Counted from the first letter of the stretch, positions 32,825 through 41,971 are shown. The stretch: 64,000 nt of DNA from Sarcina sp. DSM 11001 (GCF_900101015.1 NZ_FNFZ01000009.1:1-64000); one strand, 5' to 3'. Numbers and translations are program-made. The notes: a model not told the origin generated them from the letters alone.

Positions 32825-32881
32825 TTCTCCGCCTTCCACAGCATCCTGTTTATTTCTTCTGCTATTTAAATCTTCGGCTGT

Positions 32882-33406
32882 TTACCATTTCACCCGGCAC
32901 AATCGGCTCAGAAGAACTATGGCCCAGGCTGCCTCCGCAAATACAAGAAAAGGCAATCTGGTCTTTCTGTCCGCTTTTCTCATACAAATCAGGACGATTC
33001 CGCATAAGGAGGCGAGAAAGAGCGAGACTGCCAGCAGGATCCAAACTGTGCGGGCATCTGTAAAAGCGCCGACGATGAGGAAGCAGATCCCGTCTCCCGC
33101 TCCCGCTGAGCCTTTTGCCGCTGCCGCCAGGATCAGGAGAAGGCATCCCGGCGCCAGACAAGTAAGCCGGAAAAGAATGCCGGATAATAATTCCCGGGGA
33201 AGTACGTTTCCGGCTTCATTCATAAAAGCACCTGCCTTTGCAAGGTCCACCATCAGGGCCAGGGTCCCCATACAGGCAGACCACCTGAGGCTGATCCTGC
33301 GCTGCTTCATATCCTGTACTGCACAGACAGACAGATAAATCGTCACCGCCGTAAGACTGGCCGGCCAGCCGGATATAAAGGATATAAAACTGAATGCTCC
33401 CGCCAT
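32882..33406 (-). CDS. Prepilin peptidase (A24 family), second copy of the locus
   Basis: About 174 residues, mostly hydrophobic. CAVQDMKQRRISL gives the first catalytic Asp, and SAGAGDGICFL the GxGD motif with the second Asp. It lacks the N-terminal methylase domain, as do other TadV/CpaA-type enzymes. GTGGG before ATG at 33404-33406 sets the start. A second A24 peptidase (41972-42400) lies at the other end of the locus, so the two may serve Flp and TadE substrates separately (inference). Confidence 0.82.
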   Translation of the reverse strand: MAGAFSFISFISGWPASLTAVTIYLSVCAVQDMKQRRISLRWSACMGTLALMVDLAKAGAFMNEAGNVLPRELLSGILFRLTCLAPGCLLLILAAAAKGSAGAGDGICFLIVGAFTDARTVWILLAVSLFLASLCGIVLICMRKADRKTRLPFLVFAEAAWAIVLLSRLCRVKW

Positions 33407-33573
33407 TTCCCACCTTTTTACTTCTCTTTTCCTGCTGCAGTGTGGATCCCCGAAACGTCGAAGCCTTCTAACTCCTTCAGAAGTGATCCTGACCTTTGCG
33501 ACCGGGTCCCATATGTTTTGTCGCACTGTCCATCACTGTCCATAAATCACTTTTGAAAATGTTTACATAAAAT

Positions 33574-34707
33574 TCAATGACTTCCCCCGCATTTCGGACA
33601 GGGCCTCAGGTGCGCCTGTGCTTCCTCCGCTGTTTCCTCATGGGTCGTACGCGTGATTCTGGAACAGTCGGGAGAACTGTGATACCTGTTTCCGTCCGGA
33701 GTGATATATACTTTCCCACTCGGAGAGGGGTGGCAGTATTCACACGGATGATAGATCGAGCCGTCATTTGCGCGCAGATGTCCCAGGTCAGAGGCATCCG
33801 CTTCATGAACATGCGGTTTTAAATAGACACAGTCCGGATCCGTGTGATACACAACGCCATTCTCCGCGACAATATACCTTTTATTTTCTTCGGCAGTCTG
33901 ACCTTCACCGGGCTGACCGCCTTCCCCGCTCCCAATCGCATAGCCCGTCCATGCATGACCGTAATACGTACTCCGGATGGAAAAATCCGGACCTGAAAGC
34001 ACTGGAATGAAGGGTCTCGTCCTGTAATCCGCATTGATCTCGACAATATCATTGCCGGACAGAACACGGGAATTCAGATAGGAGATCCCTCCGCTCCCGC
34101 CCCGGAGACAGGTACTGTTCATGTAGCCGCTGCCCAGTTGATCCCTCACTTCTCCTGACACATAAGCCAGAGAAAGGATATCACCTGCAGCCTGCGGGAT
34201 CTGGATTCCTTCCTCTCCGCTTCCCGCCGCATACTCCCGATACCAGGCATATTCACAGATCTTGTCTCCTGTCTGCTGAAGCGCCGCGGTGACACTGCTC
34301 TGCAGGCGGATGACATCGAGCAGAAAAAGGACATTAAAAATGAAAAACAGAAACAAAGGCAGCACGATGGAGGCTTCCACTGTCATCCCTGCATTTAAAG
34401 ACTTCCCTTCACGTTTCCGGATTTTCCCTCCATGTAAGAATCTGTTTTCCTCTAAAATGCAGTCTGCATTCCGGAACCTGCCTGAATCTGAAGTCCTGTT
34501 TTCATGAGAACACAGCCGTGCCTCTCCGGAGAAAAGAGAGATGCCTTTTTTTCTTTTTTTCCGGAAAAACCTCTTCAGGTCTAACCTGTCAAATCCGCCT
34601 GTTCTGGCAGGATCGTCTGATCCGGCTGCCCTGCCCTCTGGAGATCCTTTTGCCCGGAGAGACTTTCTGATCGGGATCTTTTCCTCAGGCTTCGTTAAAA
34701 AAGGCAT
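33574..34707 (-). CDS. TadE-like protein with a duplicated Cys/His C-terminal motif
   Basis: About 377 residues. A basic, Arg-rich N-terminal part (about 1-105) precedes a TadE-type helix (GMTVEASIVLPLFLFFIFNVLFLLDV). An extracellular domain follows. The C-terminus holds two related modules: VYHTDPDCVYLKP...YHPCEYC and RYHSSPDCSRITR...LRPCPKC, each with His, Cys and a CxxC, suggestive of metal binding or disulfides. ATG at 34705-34707 is chosen for the GGAGGG before it. Such a motif is not part of ordinary TadE and is worth noting. Confidence 0.78.
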   Translation of the reverse strand: MPFLTKPEEKIPIRKSLRAKGSPEGRAAGSDDPARTGGFDRLDLKRFFRKKRKKGISLFSGEARLCSHENRTSDSGRFRNADCILEENRFLHGGKIRKREGKSLNAGMTVEASIVLPLFLFFIFNVLFLLDVIRLQSSVTAALQQTGDKICEYAWYREYAAGSGEEGIQIPQAAGDILSLAYVSGEVRDQLGSGYMNSTCLRGGSGGISYLNSRVLSGNDIVEINADYRTRPFIPVLSGPDFSIRSTYYGHAWTGYAIGSGEGGQPGEGQTAEENKRYIVAENGVVYHTDPDCVYLKPHVHEADASDLGHLRANDGSIYHPCEYCHPSPSGKVYITPDGNRYHSSPDCSRITRTTHEETAEEAQAHLRPCPKCGGSH

Positions 34708-34749
34708 CGCTCTTCCCTCCGTTTCCGGTTTCATCTGCTTTTAAATGCT

Positions 34750-34845
34750 GTTCAGGACTCGCGCGGGCATCCTCATGACCGGACATCATCCCGACACAAG
34801 TGCCAGGTTCAATACTCGTGCGCGGGCATCCTCGCGGAGCGTTTA
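34750..34845. repeat. Direct repeat between DUF5702 and TadE-like genes
   Basis: GTTCAGGACTCGCGCGGGCATCCTC-like sequence (from about 34752) recurs as GTTCAATACTCGTGCGCGG... (from about 34807), about 56 bases apart. Both resemble the dispersed TTCAARACTCGC palindrome arms. Confidence 0.6.
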
Positions 34846-34849
34846 TTCT

Positions 34850-36352
34850 TTAGTCATATCCCTCGCACTTTGTCAGTTCAAATTCATATCCGAACCTGCT
34901 CCCCACAGACGCCTTCATGGAAAAAGCATCGAGGCACCAGTCCATCCGGAAACCGCTGTTTCCTTCTGTCATGCGTATGTCCATCTCCATGATGTCCATA
35001 GTACGCAGGCTCTTGACAGAGCTGCCCTCCAGGAACAGCAGTCCCTGCAGATATTCTGTGTACAAAAGACCCTTTCCGCCGCCTTTACCTCCTCCGCCGA
35101 CCGAAGCCTCCGGAAAGAGAAGGCCTGAAAGAGAGGTGTTCCATGACTCTGCATCCTTAAACAGAGGGATCCGGCCGCCGTCAAAGAGAATCCTCAGATC
35201 CCGGACAGACTCCAGGTAGGCCCAGGCAAAAAGCAGCACGGTCTTAAAGAGTTCTTTCAGTTCAGGGTTTAAAAGGACCAGCGAGAGGACGGCCGCAACT
35301 GCTTCCGCCTGAGCCATCCGGCCGGAATCTGTGAAAAGATATGCGCAGTTGGCGGCCTCCCGGATCAGGAGCAGTTTTTCTGCGACCTTCTCCAGATTCT
35401 CCCGGTCACTCTCCTTTCCCTCCAGGATGTATTCCAGCTGATATTTCAGTCTCCCTTTTTCGGACAAAGCGGTATAGCATCCGCATTTTTCGCCGAGATA
35501 AAGATCAAACAGGGCTTCATCCGCCCGTGGATAACCATGGGAGTTGGCCGGCTTCAGGGCATCGCCGTAGTGGATCCCGCGTCCGGAAAGAAGATTTCCT
35601 CCGGAGGAGGCTGTGGAAATCCCGGAGGTATCACCAAATACCTGACTAAGGATCGGAAGCAGGCGAAACCGGTCCATTTCTTCAATCGCATCCTGCGCAG
35701 TATCATCTCCTTCTTCCTCTGCCTCCTGCCGTTCCTCACGGGTATGGTTTTTCTGCGCCTCTTCTCTGCCCCTGCGGATCCCCTCGCGCAGTTCATCTTT
35801 TGCTTCTTTCCGTTCCTGTTCCCAGACAGAAGCATCCTCCAGAAGCCCCTTCCAGGTTTCTGTACTTGTGAGGATTTCCGCGAGGACATGTCCCGCGGGA
35901 TCAGCGGACATATAGGCATAAACCTGCTCCCGAAGCGCACATGCACTGCCATCCGCCGCATACCTTGTGCCATCCACGGTCAGTTCCCTTAGATGTGTCC
36001 CTGTAAAATCCCCGTTTGCCCCAAACACTGTGGATACCGATGTGTCCAGGTTTTTTTCCATATAATTCTGCAGATGCTGCCGCACATTCTCTGTTGACGC
36101 ATTCCCTGTCCCGTAAGAGGCATCGATAAAATACAGATCGTACTGCCTGAGCAGCTCTCTGTGAAATTCTCCCAGGACTGACCGGACCGCTATATTGCCG
36201 GCACACTCTGTTTTCATCCGTATGGCATTGATCCTTGCTCCCTCGACCAGGACCAGGATCAGAGACAACAGGACAGTCACGGAAAGAGCCAGGAAGACGG
36301 TCATATATCCTCCTGCGGTATGATATCGGCACGTCTTCCTGCTGCTTTTCAT
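34850..36352 (-). CDS. DUF5702 family protein of the Tad locus
   Basis: 500 residues. The N-terminus GGYMTVFLALSVTVLLSLILVLVEGARINAIRMKTE is the pilin-like helix that starts DUF5702 proteins, which accompany Tad loci in Clostridia. A long extracellular domain follows, with an acidic coiled-coil segment (about 195-235, EQERKEAKDELREGIRRGRE...EEEGDDTAQ). Function is unknown; it may be a TadG-like surface or minor-pilin component. AAGGATAAAGC lies before the ATG. It is the next gene after flp on the transcript. Confidence 0.82.
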   Translation of the reverse strand: MKSSRKTCRYHTAGGYMTVFLALSVTVLLSLILVLVEGARINAIRMKTECAGNIAVRSVLGEFHRELLRQYDLYFIDASYGTGNASTENVRQHLQNYMEKNLDTSVSTVFGANGDFTGTHLRELTVDGTRYAADGSACALREQVYAYMSADPAGHVLAEILTSTETWKGLLEDASVWEQERKEAKDELREGIRRGREEAQKNHTREERQEAEEEGDDTAQDAIEEMDRFRLLPILSQVFGDTSGISTASSGGNLLSGRGIHYGDALKPANSHGYPRADEALFDLYLGEKCGCYTALSEKGRLKYQLEYILEGKESDRENLEKVAEKLLLIREAANCAYLFTDSGRMAQAEAVAAVLSLVLLNPELKELFKTVLLFAWAYLESVRDLRILFDGGRIPLFKDAESWNTSLSGLLFPEASVGGGGKGGGKGLLYTEYLQGLLFLEGSSVKSLRTMDIMEMDIRMTEGNSGFRMDWCLDAFSMKASVGSRFGYEFELTKCEGYD

Positions 36353-36414
36353 GTGCTTTATCCTTTATCCTTTCTGTCTGTCAGGATCCGCTGCCGGGCA
36401 GACATTCTATCAGA

Positions 36415-36530
36415 CCATCTATGCAGATAATCCATGCAGAGAGTCTATGAAAATATTCTCTGCAGACAATCCATGCAGGCCGTCTGTGAAAATATTCTCT
36501 GCAGGCACCTCTGCTTTCTGCCTGTATCCT
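36415..36530. repeat. 39-bp tandem repeat between flp and DUF5702 genes
   Basis: Two full units of 39 bases (AATCCATGCAG...GTCTATGAAAATATTCTCTG then CAG) with a third partial copy. The inner TATTCTCTGCAG is strongly conserved. Confidence 0.8.
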
Positions 36531-36545
36531 GCAGGAATCCTTGTT

Positions 36546-36749
36546 TCAGGCCGGCAGGTCCGGGATCTTGTACCATCCGATGATCTTGTTGCTGTCTGAA
36601 TTGATCTTTTTAAAAATCTTATTGACCAGATCATTGATCTGCTTTTTAAAAACTATGACCAGGCCGATCAGGACCACGATGATCAGAATGATCTCAACCG
36701 TTCCCATACCTGATTCATCTTTCCAGAAATCCTGTACAATTTTTTTCAT
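36546..36749 (-). CDS. flp: Flp-type (type IVb) pilin
   Basis: 67 residues: MKKIVQDFWKDESG then MGTVEIILIIVVLIGLVIVF. Cleavage after Gly14 would give a mature pilin beginning MGTVE with Glu at +5, as required by A24 prepilin peptidases. A short C-terminal half (FKKQINDLVNKIFKKINSD) follows. AGGAGAG lies upstream. It is the only obvious major pilin in the window, and it lies between tadC and the minor components, so it is presumably the pilus subunit. Confidence 0.9.
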   Translation of the reverse strand: MKKIVQDFWKDESGMGTVEIILIIVVLIGLVIVFKKQINDLVNKIFKKINSDSNKIIGWYKIPDLPA

Positions 36750-36767
36750 AAATTTCTCTCCTCTTCC

Positions 36768-38396
36768 TTACATGGAAAAGCCGAAATAAGCAGGTACGAT
36801 AATGATCAGCATCGTGATCCCCAGCATGATCATCATCGGAAGCAGGAGTTTCGTCCCCGCCTCTTCCCCCAGTTCACGTGCAAGGTTTTTTCGTTCTTCA
36901 AACGAGTTTTCCGCTTCTTCCTGCAGGATCTCCAGAAGAGTGTCATTTCCTCTCCGGAGGTTCTGCACAAGAAGGCTGCATAATTTGGTATACTGCCTTG
37001 AGCGGCACCTCCTTCCGAAATGCATGTAGGCTTCCGTCTCCGGTATACCGCTGTTCAGTTCATTGCATACCAGGAGGATCTCCTCTTGCAGATAGCGTCC
37101 GCTGCTATCTTTTTCAGATTTCTTTCCCTGCTCCCCGTTCCCGGACCGGCTGCTGCTGTATTCGGACGCGCATTTGAAAAAGATATTGCGCACGCTCATC
37201 CCCGCCCCGAGATAAAGGACGATCCTGCTGATCAGCCGGGGATAATCGACCGCCAGCTGGCGGCTCCTTGACAGTGTTTCTTCACCGAGGCGGGAATCCA
37301 TCATGTACCATGCCGCAAAACAGGCTGCCGCCGCCATAGCCAGTACACCTGCACTGGTATCCTCAACCTGTTCCTTCCAGGAAAGGAGGATTCCCTGGGC
37401 AGCAGCGGGAAAATGGAAGCTGTCTTCTGTTGCGCTTTCTTTCTCCGCATCCTCCAGGGCTCTGCTGATTCCTTCCCGGAGCTTCTCCTGTTCGTCCCTG
37501 ACAGGTGCCCGGACAGTAAAATCCATTTTCTTTTCAAAGCGGTAATCCGCATAGGTCAGGACGGCTGTCAGAACAACCTTTTCCTCCTGCTCCTCCGCAT
37601 ATTCGCTGTTAAAGACAGATCCGTCCGTATCCATGACGGCATAGCGGCTGCTCTCCCAGCTCAGGACAAAAGGATCTGTCGGGTCTGCCGACTGCATGCT
37701 GAGAGATTTCCGTATGTTGTCCGGACTCTCGTTGTCCCCCAGGATACTCCGGGGAAAGCGGTCGAGGATCTCCTGTGCATGGACGGCTGCTTCCTGCCGC
37801 GTAAACTTCCGCGCGTGGATCGTCAGTGAATAGGTTCCATACTCTGTCTCAGAAAGGCCTTCTTCCGTCCTGCCCCGTTCCGCATCCTCCTGCCCGGAGT
37901 TTGCTTTTTCACCGTCATCCTCCTCACGGGAATAAGCTCTGACACTGATCCTCTGATCTCCGCCTCCCGTCGCGTTTCGCCTCACGCTTCCATCCTCCTG
38001 CATCACCCCCGAATACAGGGCACTGAAGTGCAGGGCGGCTGAGGCAATGACCCCGGCCAGCAGGACCAGCAGGACACGCTCTATCTGGAGAAGCCTGTAT
38101 CGTATCTCCTGGCGCCGGGCTTCCATGGATGGATAAAGGATGGAAAGATTTCTCCTGACGCCTTCTTCTCCCGGAATAAACAGATCTTTTCCAATCTTTT
38201 TTCGCCTGCCCCTGTATTCATGGATTTTTCTATAGAGGAAGACCGCCATGCGGTGGACAGGCATGAGGATGGGAGGGTCTCTCGCGTAGGGAGGCACCTC
38301 CTCATGAAAGGAGACGGCTGCAAGGATCAAAACAATAAGTATGAGTGCAATATAAAAGCCCGAATAGACCGTCGCAAAAATGAGTTCCCTGTTCAC
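36768..38396 (-). CDS. tadC: TadC-like type II secretion F protein with a large extra domain
   Basis: 542 residues, longer than usual TadC (about 300). N-terminal membrane segment (about 10-28), a second near 108-128, then a roughly 220-residue polar region (EEDDGEKANSGQEDAERG ... YSLTIHARKFTRQEAAVHAQ ... KMDFTVRAPVRDEQEKLREG) that should face outside. Another membrane segment (about 353-370) and the T2SS-F core (RLISRIVLYLGAGMSVRNIF; NELNSGIPETEAYMHFGRRC; LGEEAGTKLLLPMMIMLGITMLIIIVPAYF) follow. Start is GTG at 38394-38396 with AAAGGAA upstream. Works with TadB as inner-membrane platform. Confidence 0.85.
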   Translation of the reverse strand: MNRELIFATVYSGFYIALILIVLILAAVSFHEEVPPYARDPPILMPVHRMAVFLYRKIHEYRGRRKKIGKDLFIPGEEGVRRNLSILYPSMEARRQEIRYRLLQIERVLLVLLAGVIASAALHFSALYSGVMQEDGSVRRNATGGGDQRISVRAYSREEDDGEKANSGQEDAERGRTEEGLSETEYGTYSLTIHARKFTRQEAAVHAQEILDRFPRSILGDNESPDNIRKSLSMQSADPTDPFVLSWESSRYAVMDTDGSVFNSEYAEEQEEKVVLTAVLTYADYRFEKKMDFTVRAPVRDEQEKLREGISRALEDAEKESATEDSFHFPAAAQGILLSWKEQVEDTSAGVLAMAAAACFAAWYMMDSRLGEETLSRSRQLAVDYPRLISRIVLYLGAGMSVRNIFFKCASEYSSSRSGNGEQGKKSEKDSSGRYLQEEILLVCNELNSGIPETEAYMHFGRRCRSRQYTKLCSLLVQNLRRGNDTLLEILQEEAENSFEERKNLARELGEEAGTKLLLPMMIMLGITMLIIIVPAYFGFSM

Positions 38397-38424
38397 TTTG
38401 TCTGTTCCTTTCTCTCGTATTCAT

Positions 38425-38590
38425 GATCCTGGTCCCGGGATTCTGGTCCCGGGATTCTGGTCCCGGAAGTCCGTTTTTATTCTTCCTGATCTGCGTTCCC
38501 GTTTTCATGATCCTGTTCTCATGATCCTGTTTTCATGATCCTGTTTTCATAATTCCGCTTCCATGATCCTGATCTCACGATTTGCTGCTC
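38425..38590. repeat. Two 14-bp tandem repeats between tadB and tadC
   Basis: GATTCTGGTCCCGG occurs three times in a row (38425-38466), and TTTTCATGATCCTG-type units occur four to five times (about 38491-38575). On the minus strand the second unit, CAGGATCATGAAAA, continues from the tadB 3' end (CCGGATCATGGCGATTGAAC...TATGA). The array therefore looks copied from the end of tadB. Confidence 0.8.
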
Positions 38591-39422
38591 ATAGTTCAAT
38601 CGCCATGATCCGGTCTGACAGAAGGACAGCGGCCAGATATGCCAGGAGGCATACGGTCATAAACAAAATGCCGGCCGGATTGTGGTACAACACAGCAAAG
38701 AATCCCTTCGTTGTCAGACTCAGGTAAAAAATGATGAAAAAAGGAACAGCATTCATGATCTTCTGTTCATACTTTCTGCTGCTCAGCATAAGGTCGATCT
38801 CCGTGTCGATCTCCATCCTCTCCTGAATGAGGGTGGCCGTCCTGCCAATGATTTCTGGAAGATTCCCGCCGCTCTTCCTGGCAATAGAAAAGACCTCAGC
38901 AAACTCGCTGATCTCCTCGACCTGCCAGCGGGACGCAAACTCATGGAGAAGCTTCTCCAGGGAAATGCGGTTTTCCAGTCCCTTCTCTATTTTTCTCATC
39001 TCAAGGGTGATCATCGCCTTTTCACCAAACTGGAAAGCCATTTCCTTCCTGCACTCGGAGAAGGCATTTTCTGCTGAATATCCGGCTTTCAGTGCCGTTA
39101 TGATGGCAGTGAGCGCCTCCCTGAACTGGCCTGCAAGCTCTTTCTGTTCCCTCTGGCGCTTTTCTCTGCTCCTGCGTCGGTAATACGGGATCAGAAGGGG
39201 AGAAAGGAAGCCTGCTGCAAGGGGTGTGTCATAAAAGAGATAAGCAATGGCTCCCACAAGAAGCGCTCCTTCCAGCAGGAACTGCGGGTTTTCGGGGAGA
39301 TGGAGAGACCGGCGCACAGATTTTCCACTGCCCTCCTGTGTTTTTTTATCTGCCGTTTTCACATCCGGTTTCTGAGATGTTCTCATTCCGTTTTTCATAT
39401 CATTTTTTATTTCTTTTCCCAT
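38589..39422 (-). CDS. tadB: TadB-like type II secretion F protein
   Basis: 277 residues. A basic N-terminal tail, two membrane segments around residues 47-80 and the T2SS-F core (LAGQFREALTAIITALKAGYSAENAFSECRKEM; FAEVFSIARKSGGNLPEIIGRTA) are followed by two C-terminal membrane segments. It is of normal TadB size. The start (39422 or an internal Met a few codons on) is not fixed by a strong ribosome site. It lies directly after tadA on the transcript and should form the platform for pilus assembly. Confidence 0.87.
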   Translation of the reverse strand: MGKEIKNDMKNGMRTSQKPDVKTADKKTQEGSGKSVRRSLHLPENPQFLLEGALLVGAIAYLFYDTPLAAGFLSPLLIPYYRRRSREKRQREQKELAGQFREALTAIITALKAGYSAENAFSECRKEMAFQFGEKAMITLEMRKIEKGLENRISLEKLLHEFASRWQVEEISEFAEVFSIARKSGGNLPEIIGRTATLIQERMEIDTEIDLMLSSRKYEQKIMNAVPFFIIFYLSLTTKGFFAVLYHNPAGILFMTVCLLAYLAAVLLSDRIMAIEL

Positions 39423-39486
39423 TGCATTTCCATGTTTGCGGCTATGACCGCCCGTTTTGCAAAAAAAGCGAGTGACCGGAAATGAT

Positions 39487-40719
39487 TCAGCTCCAGGGGC
39501 AGTGGATACCCGCCATGGCGAGCTTGTCCACAGAGGTCAGAGTTCCTGTCTGCTCCCAGCAGCCTGTGATCCTCCCGTCCTTCTCCCCCTGTTCACGAAA
39601 CCGGAAGAGAGGTTTTGTCAGGATGCTGCCTTCCTCTATTCCAGTGATCTCACAGATTTCCAGAAGCTTTCGGCTTCTGTCCCTGAGCCTGCCCAGGTGG
39701 ACGATCAGATCGATCGCCGAAGCCAGCTGGCCCCGGATCGCGGGCAGCGGCAGGTCCATGCCCATCAGGATCATAGTCTCCAGACGGGACAGCATGTCCG
39801 GAGCGCTGTTGGCATGTCCCGTCGAGAGTGATCCGTCATGCCCCGTGTTCATAGCCTGGACCATATCGATCGCCTCGCTCCCTCTTACTTCTCCTACAAT
39901 TACCCTGTCAGGCCTCATGCGCAGGGCGGACCGGATCAGATCGCGGATGCTGATCGGGCGGCAGCCCTCGACGTTCGCGTTTCTCGCCTCCAGCCGTACG
40001 ATGTTTTCTATGTGCCGGATCTGCAGTTCAGCGGAGTCCTCGATCGTGATGACCCGTTCCGATGCCGGAATATATTCTGAAAGGGCATTCAGGAATGTGG
40101 TCTTGCCGGAGCCGGTTCCTCCGCTGATAAAGATGTTGTAGCCGGCCCTGACTACGCAGTCCAGAAAGGAGGCGATTTCTTCGGAGAGAGAACCGAAAGC
40201 CAGCAGATCCTCCATCCGGATCGGCTTTTCGGGAAAACGCCGGATGGTGACGATCGGGCCGTTCAGGGCTACAGGAGGCAGGACGACATTGACGCGGTCT
40301 CCGTTTGCCAGCCTTGCATCCACGATTGGAGAGGATTCATTGACTACCCGGTTGCAGGCAGACACGATCTGCTGGATAACGTCCTCAAGCTTCTCCCTGG
40401 ATACAAAAGACCTGTCCGTCCTGGTGATCTTCCCTGCGCGTTCAATAAAAATACAGTCGGGCCCGTTGATCATGATTTCTGTGACCGACGGGTCCTCGAC
40501 CAGCTCCTGGAGGACGTCCAGCCTGCGGATCGCATTGAAGAGCTCCTGCCGCATTCTCTTCATGTCCTGGAGGGGCAGATCCTGCTCCCGTTTTGCCCGC
40601 ACGATCTCCTCATCAATCAGGCCCAGTACTTCACCGTCCTCGACACTCCTGGAAAAATCGATTCCTCTGAGAATGGCATCATGGATCCCGTCTCTGATCT
40701 GTGTATAGCTGTATCCCAC
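39487..40719 (-). CDS. tadA: TadA/CpaF secretion ATPase
   Basis: 410 residues. Family marks: NRVVNESSPIVDARLANGDRVNVVLPP, Walker A SGGTGSGKTTFLNAL (about 199-213), the ASP box ITIEDSAELQ, the Arg-rich VRLEARNANVEG, Walker B RMRPDRVIVGEVRGSEA, and TGHDGSLSTGHANS (His box). It powers Flp pilus assembly at the cytoplasmic face. The C-terminal end QTGTLTSVDKLAMAGIHC is typical of Clostridia CpaF. A long low-complexity stretch (TTTTTATTATTA-like) separates it from tadZ. Confidence 0.95.
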   Translation of the reverse strand: MGYSYTQIRDGIHDAILRGIDFSRSVEDGEVLGLIDEEIVRAKREQDLPLQDMKRMRQELFNAIRRLDVLQELVEDPSVTEIMINGPDCIFIERAGKITRTDRSFVSREKLEDVIQQIVSACNRVVNESSPIVDARLANGDRVNVVLPPVALNGPIVTIRRFPEKPIRMEDLLAFGSLSEEIASFLDCVVRAGYNIFISGGTGSGKTTFLNALSEYIPASERVITIEDSAELQIRHIENIVRLEARNANVEGCRPISIRDLIRSALRMRPDRVIVGEVRGSEAIDMVQAMNTGHDGSLSTGHANSAPDMLSRLETMILMGMDLPLPAIRGQLASAIDLIVHLGRLRDRSRKLLEICEITGIEEGSILTKPLFRFREQGEKDGRITGCWEQTGTLTSVDKLAMAGIHCPWS

Positions 40720-40734
40720 CGTCTCACCACCTGT

Positions 40735-40905
40735 TTTTATTATTATTTTTATTATTGTTTCTATTATCGTTTTTATTATTACGCAGACAGAATTCCTTTC
40801 TTCAGCGGCTGCAGGGAAACACTGTCAGAGTAATGCGATCACCCGTTTCCCCCTTCAGCAGCCGCAGAAACACTGCGAAAGCGATGCGATCACCCGTCTT
40901 CCCTG
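40735..40905. repeat. Low-complexity tract and 54-bp duplication of the tadZ 3' end
   Basis: 40735-40782 is a TTTATTATT-like tract. At 40801 and 40855 two copies begin TTCAGC(G/A)GC(T/C)GCAG and run through GAAACACTG...ATGCGATCACCCGT. The second copy contains the tadZ stop and final codons (LREDG), so the first is a degenerate duplicate of the gene end. Confidence 0.75.
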
Positions 40906-41936
40906 AGCAGATGCTCCCGGATCCAGGCCGCCAGTTCCCCCTTGGTCAGATTCTCCAGGCTTGAAGGCAGCTCCCTGAACACGGGGAACCTCCACTCTTC
41001 TGTCCGCATGCGCACGTCCTCGTAATCCATCCTCCTGAGCAGGTCTTCGTACTGCAGATAGCGGGCCCGGGAAAAGGGATCATCCCGTACAATGGTATAG
41101 ACCGTATCGCAGGTTCTCAGCAGGTCCAGAAGGCCGTCTGTGTGCTCTGTAAGGTCAAGCAGCAGATATTCGTACTCTGTCACTTTTTCAATCGTCCGGA
41201 ACAGGCTGCTCCACTGCTCCTTCCTGATCGCCCTGAGCTCGATAAAGGATTTCATGGGCGGCAGAAAATGCAGTCCTCCCACTTCCTCCGTCATCATTTC
41301 CAACTGGCCGGCAAGCTTTTCCCTGGCACATTCGTTGTAATAAATGAGATCGCTCACACTCCCCTCAAACTCCCTGGAGAGCATCTTTTCCAGACCGGAA
41401 AAGGCTTCAAAATTCATATACAGGACCCGGCGGCGGGCGGCGAGGATCTGTCCGAGCGTCAGCGTGAAAGTCGTCTGCAGGCACCGGCTCACCGGGGAAT
41501 AAACCCCTATCCGGATCATGGGGCTGCCATGCCGGAGTGAGGACACGACCGGGGTCTCTCCCGCAGCACTCATCGTCCGGATGCAGGCGGCAATATTGGT
41601 AATCGACTGATATTTGCTGATATTCTCCGGTTTCTCCATCCATTCATCGCTCTCATTGAGCAAAAGGAGATTCTCGAAACCCGCATTTTTTACTGCCTCA
41701 TCATACTGTGACTGAGCGATGACGATCAGACGGAAAAGGTTGATCCCTGGATCCTCCATCAGCTTCTGCGCGCTTGTATACTGCCTGATCTCACAGGGAA
41801 AAGCCGCTTCCCCGCGCAGGTATTCCACCAGACGGCCCGCATAGGACAGATCACTGTCACAGACTGCGACCACGGGGACTGTCCGGTCTGTCTTCACATC
41901 CTGTTTCAGTCCAGCCTGCCTCATCACTTCACTCAT
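40890..41936 (-). CDS. tadZ: TadZ/CpaE-like pilus localisation protein
   Basis: 348 residues. The N-terminal half (about 20-110, VPVVAVCDSDLSYAGRLVEYLRG) looks like a receiver-like domain. The C-terminal half begins MIRIGVYSPVSRCLQTTFTLTLGQILAARRRVLYMNFEAF, a degenerate Walker-A/ParA-MinD-like segment with SPVSRCLQTT in place of the P-loop lysine motif. YEYLLLDLTEHTDGLLDLLRTCDTVYTIV is the Walker-B-like part. The altered loop suggests weak or no ATP hydrolysis, as known for several TadZ proteins. It sits between the first prepilin peptidase and tadA. Confidence 0.8.
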   Translation of the reverse strand: MSEVMRQAGLKQDVKTDRTVPVVAVCDSDLSYAGRLVEYLRGEAAFPCEIRQYTSAQKLMEDPGINLFRLIVIAQSQYDEAVKNAGFENLLLLNESDEWMEKPENISKYQSITNIAACIRTMSAAGETPVVSSLRHGSPMIRIGVYSPVSRCLQTTFTLTLGQILAARRRVLYMNFEAFSGLEKMLSREFEGSVSDLIYYNECAREKLAGQLEMMTEEVGGLHFLPPMKSFIELRAIRKEQWSSLFRTIEKVTEYEYLLLDLTEHTDGLLDLLRTCDTVYTIVRDDPFSRARYLQYEDLLRRMDYEDVRMRTEEWRFPVFRELPSSLENLTKGELAAWIREHLLREDG

Positions 41937-41971
41937 CTCCTCATTTATCTCCTCGTTCGTTCATTTGTTTT

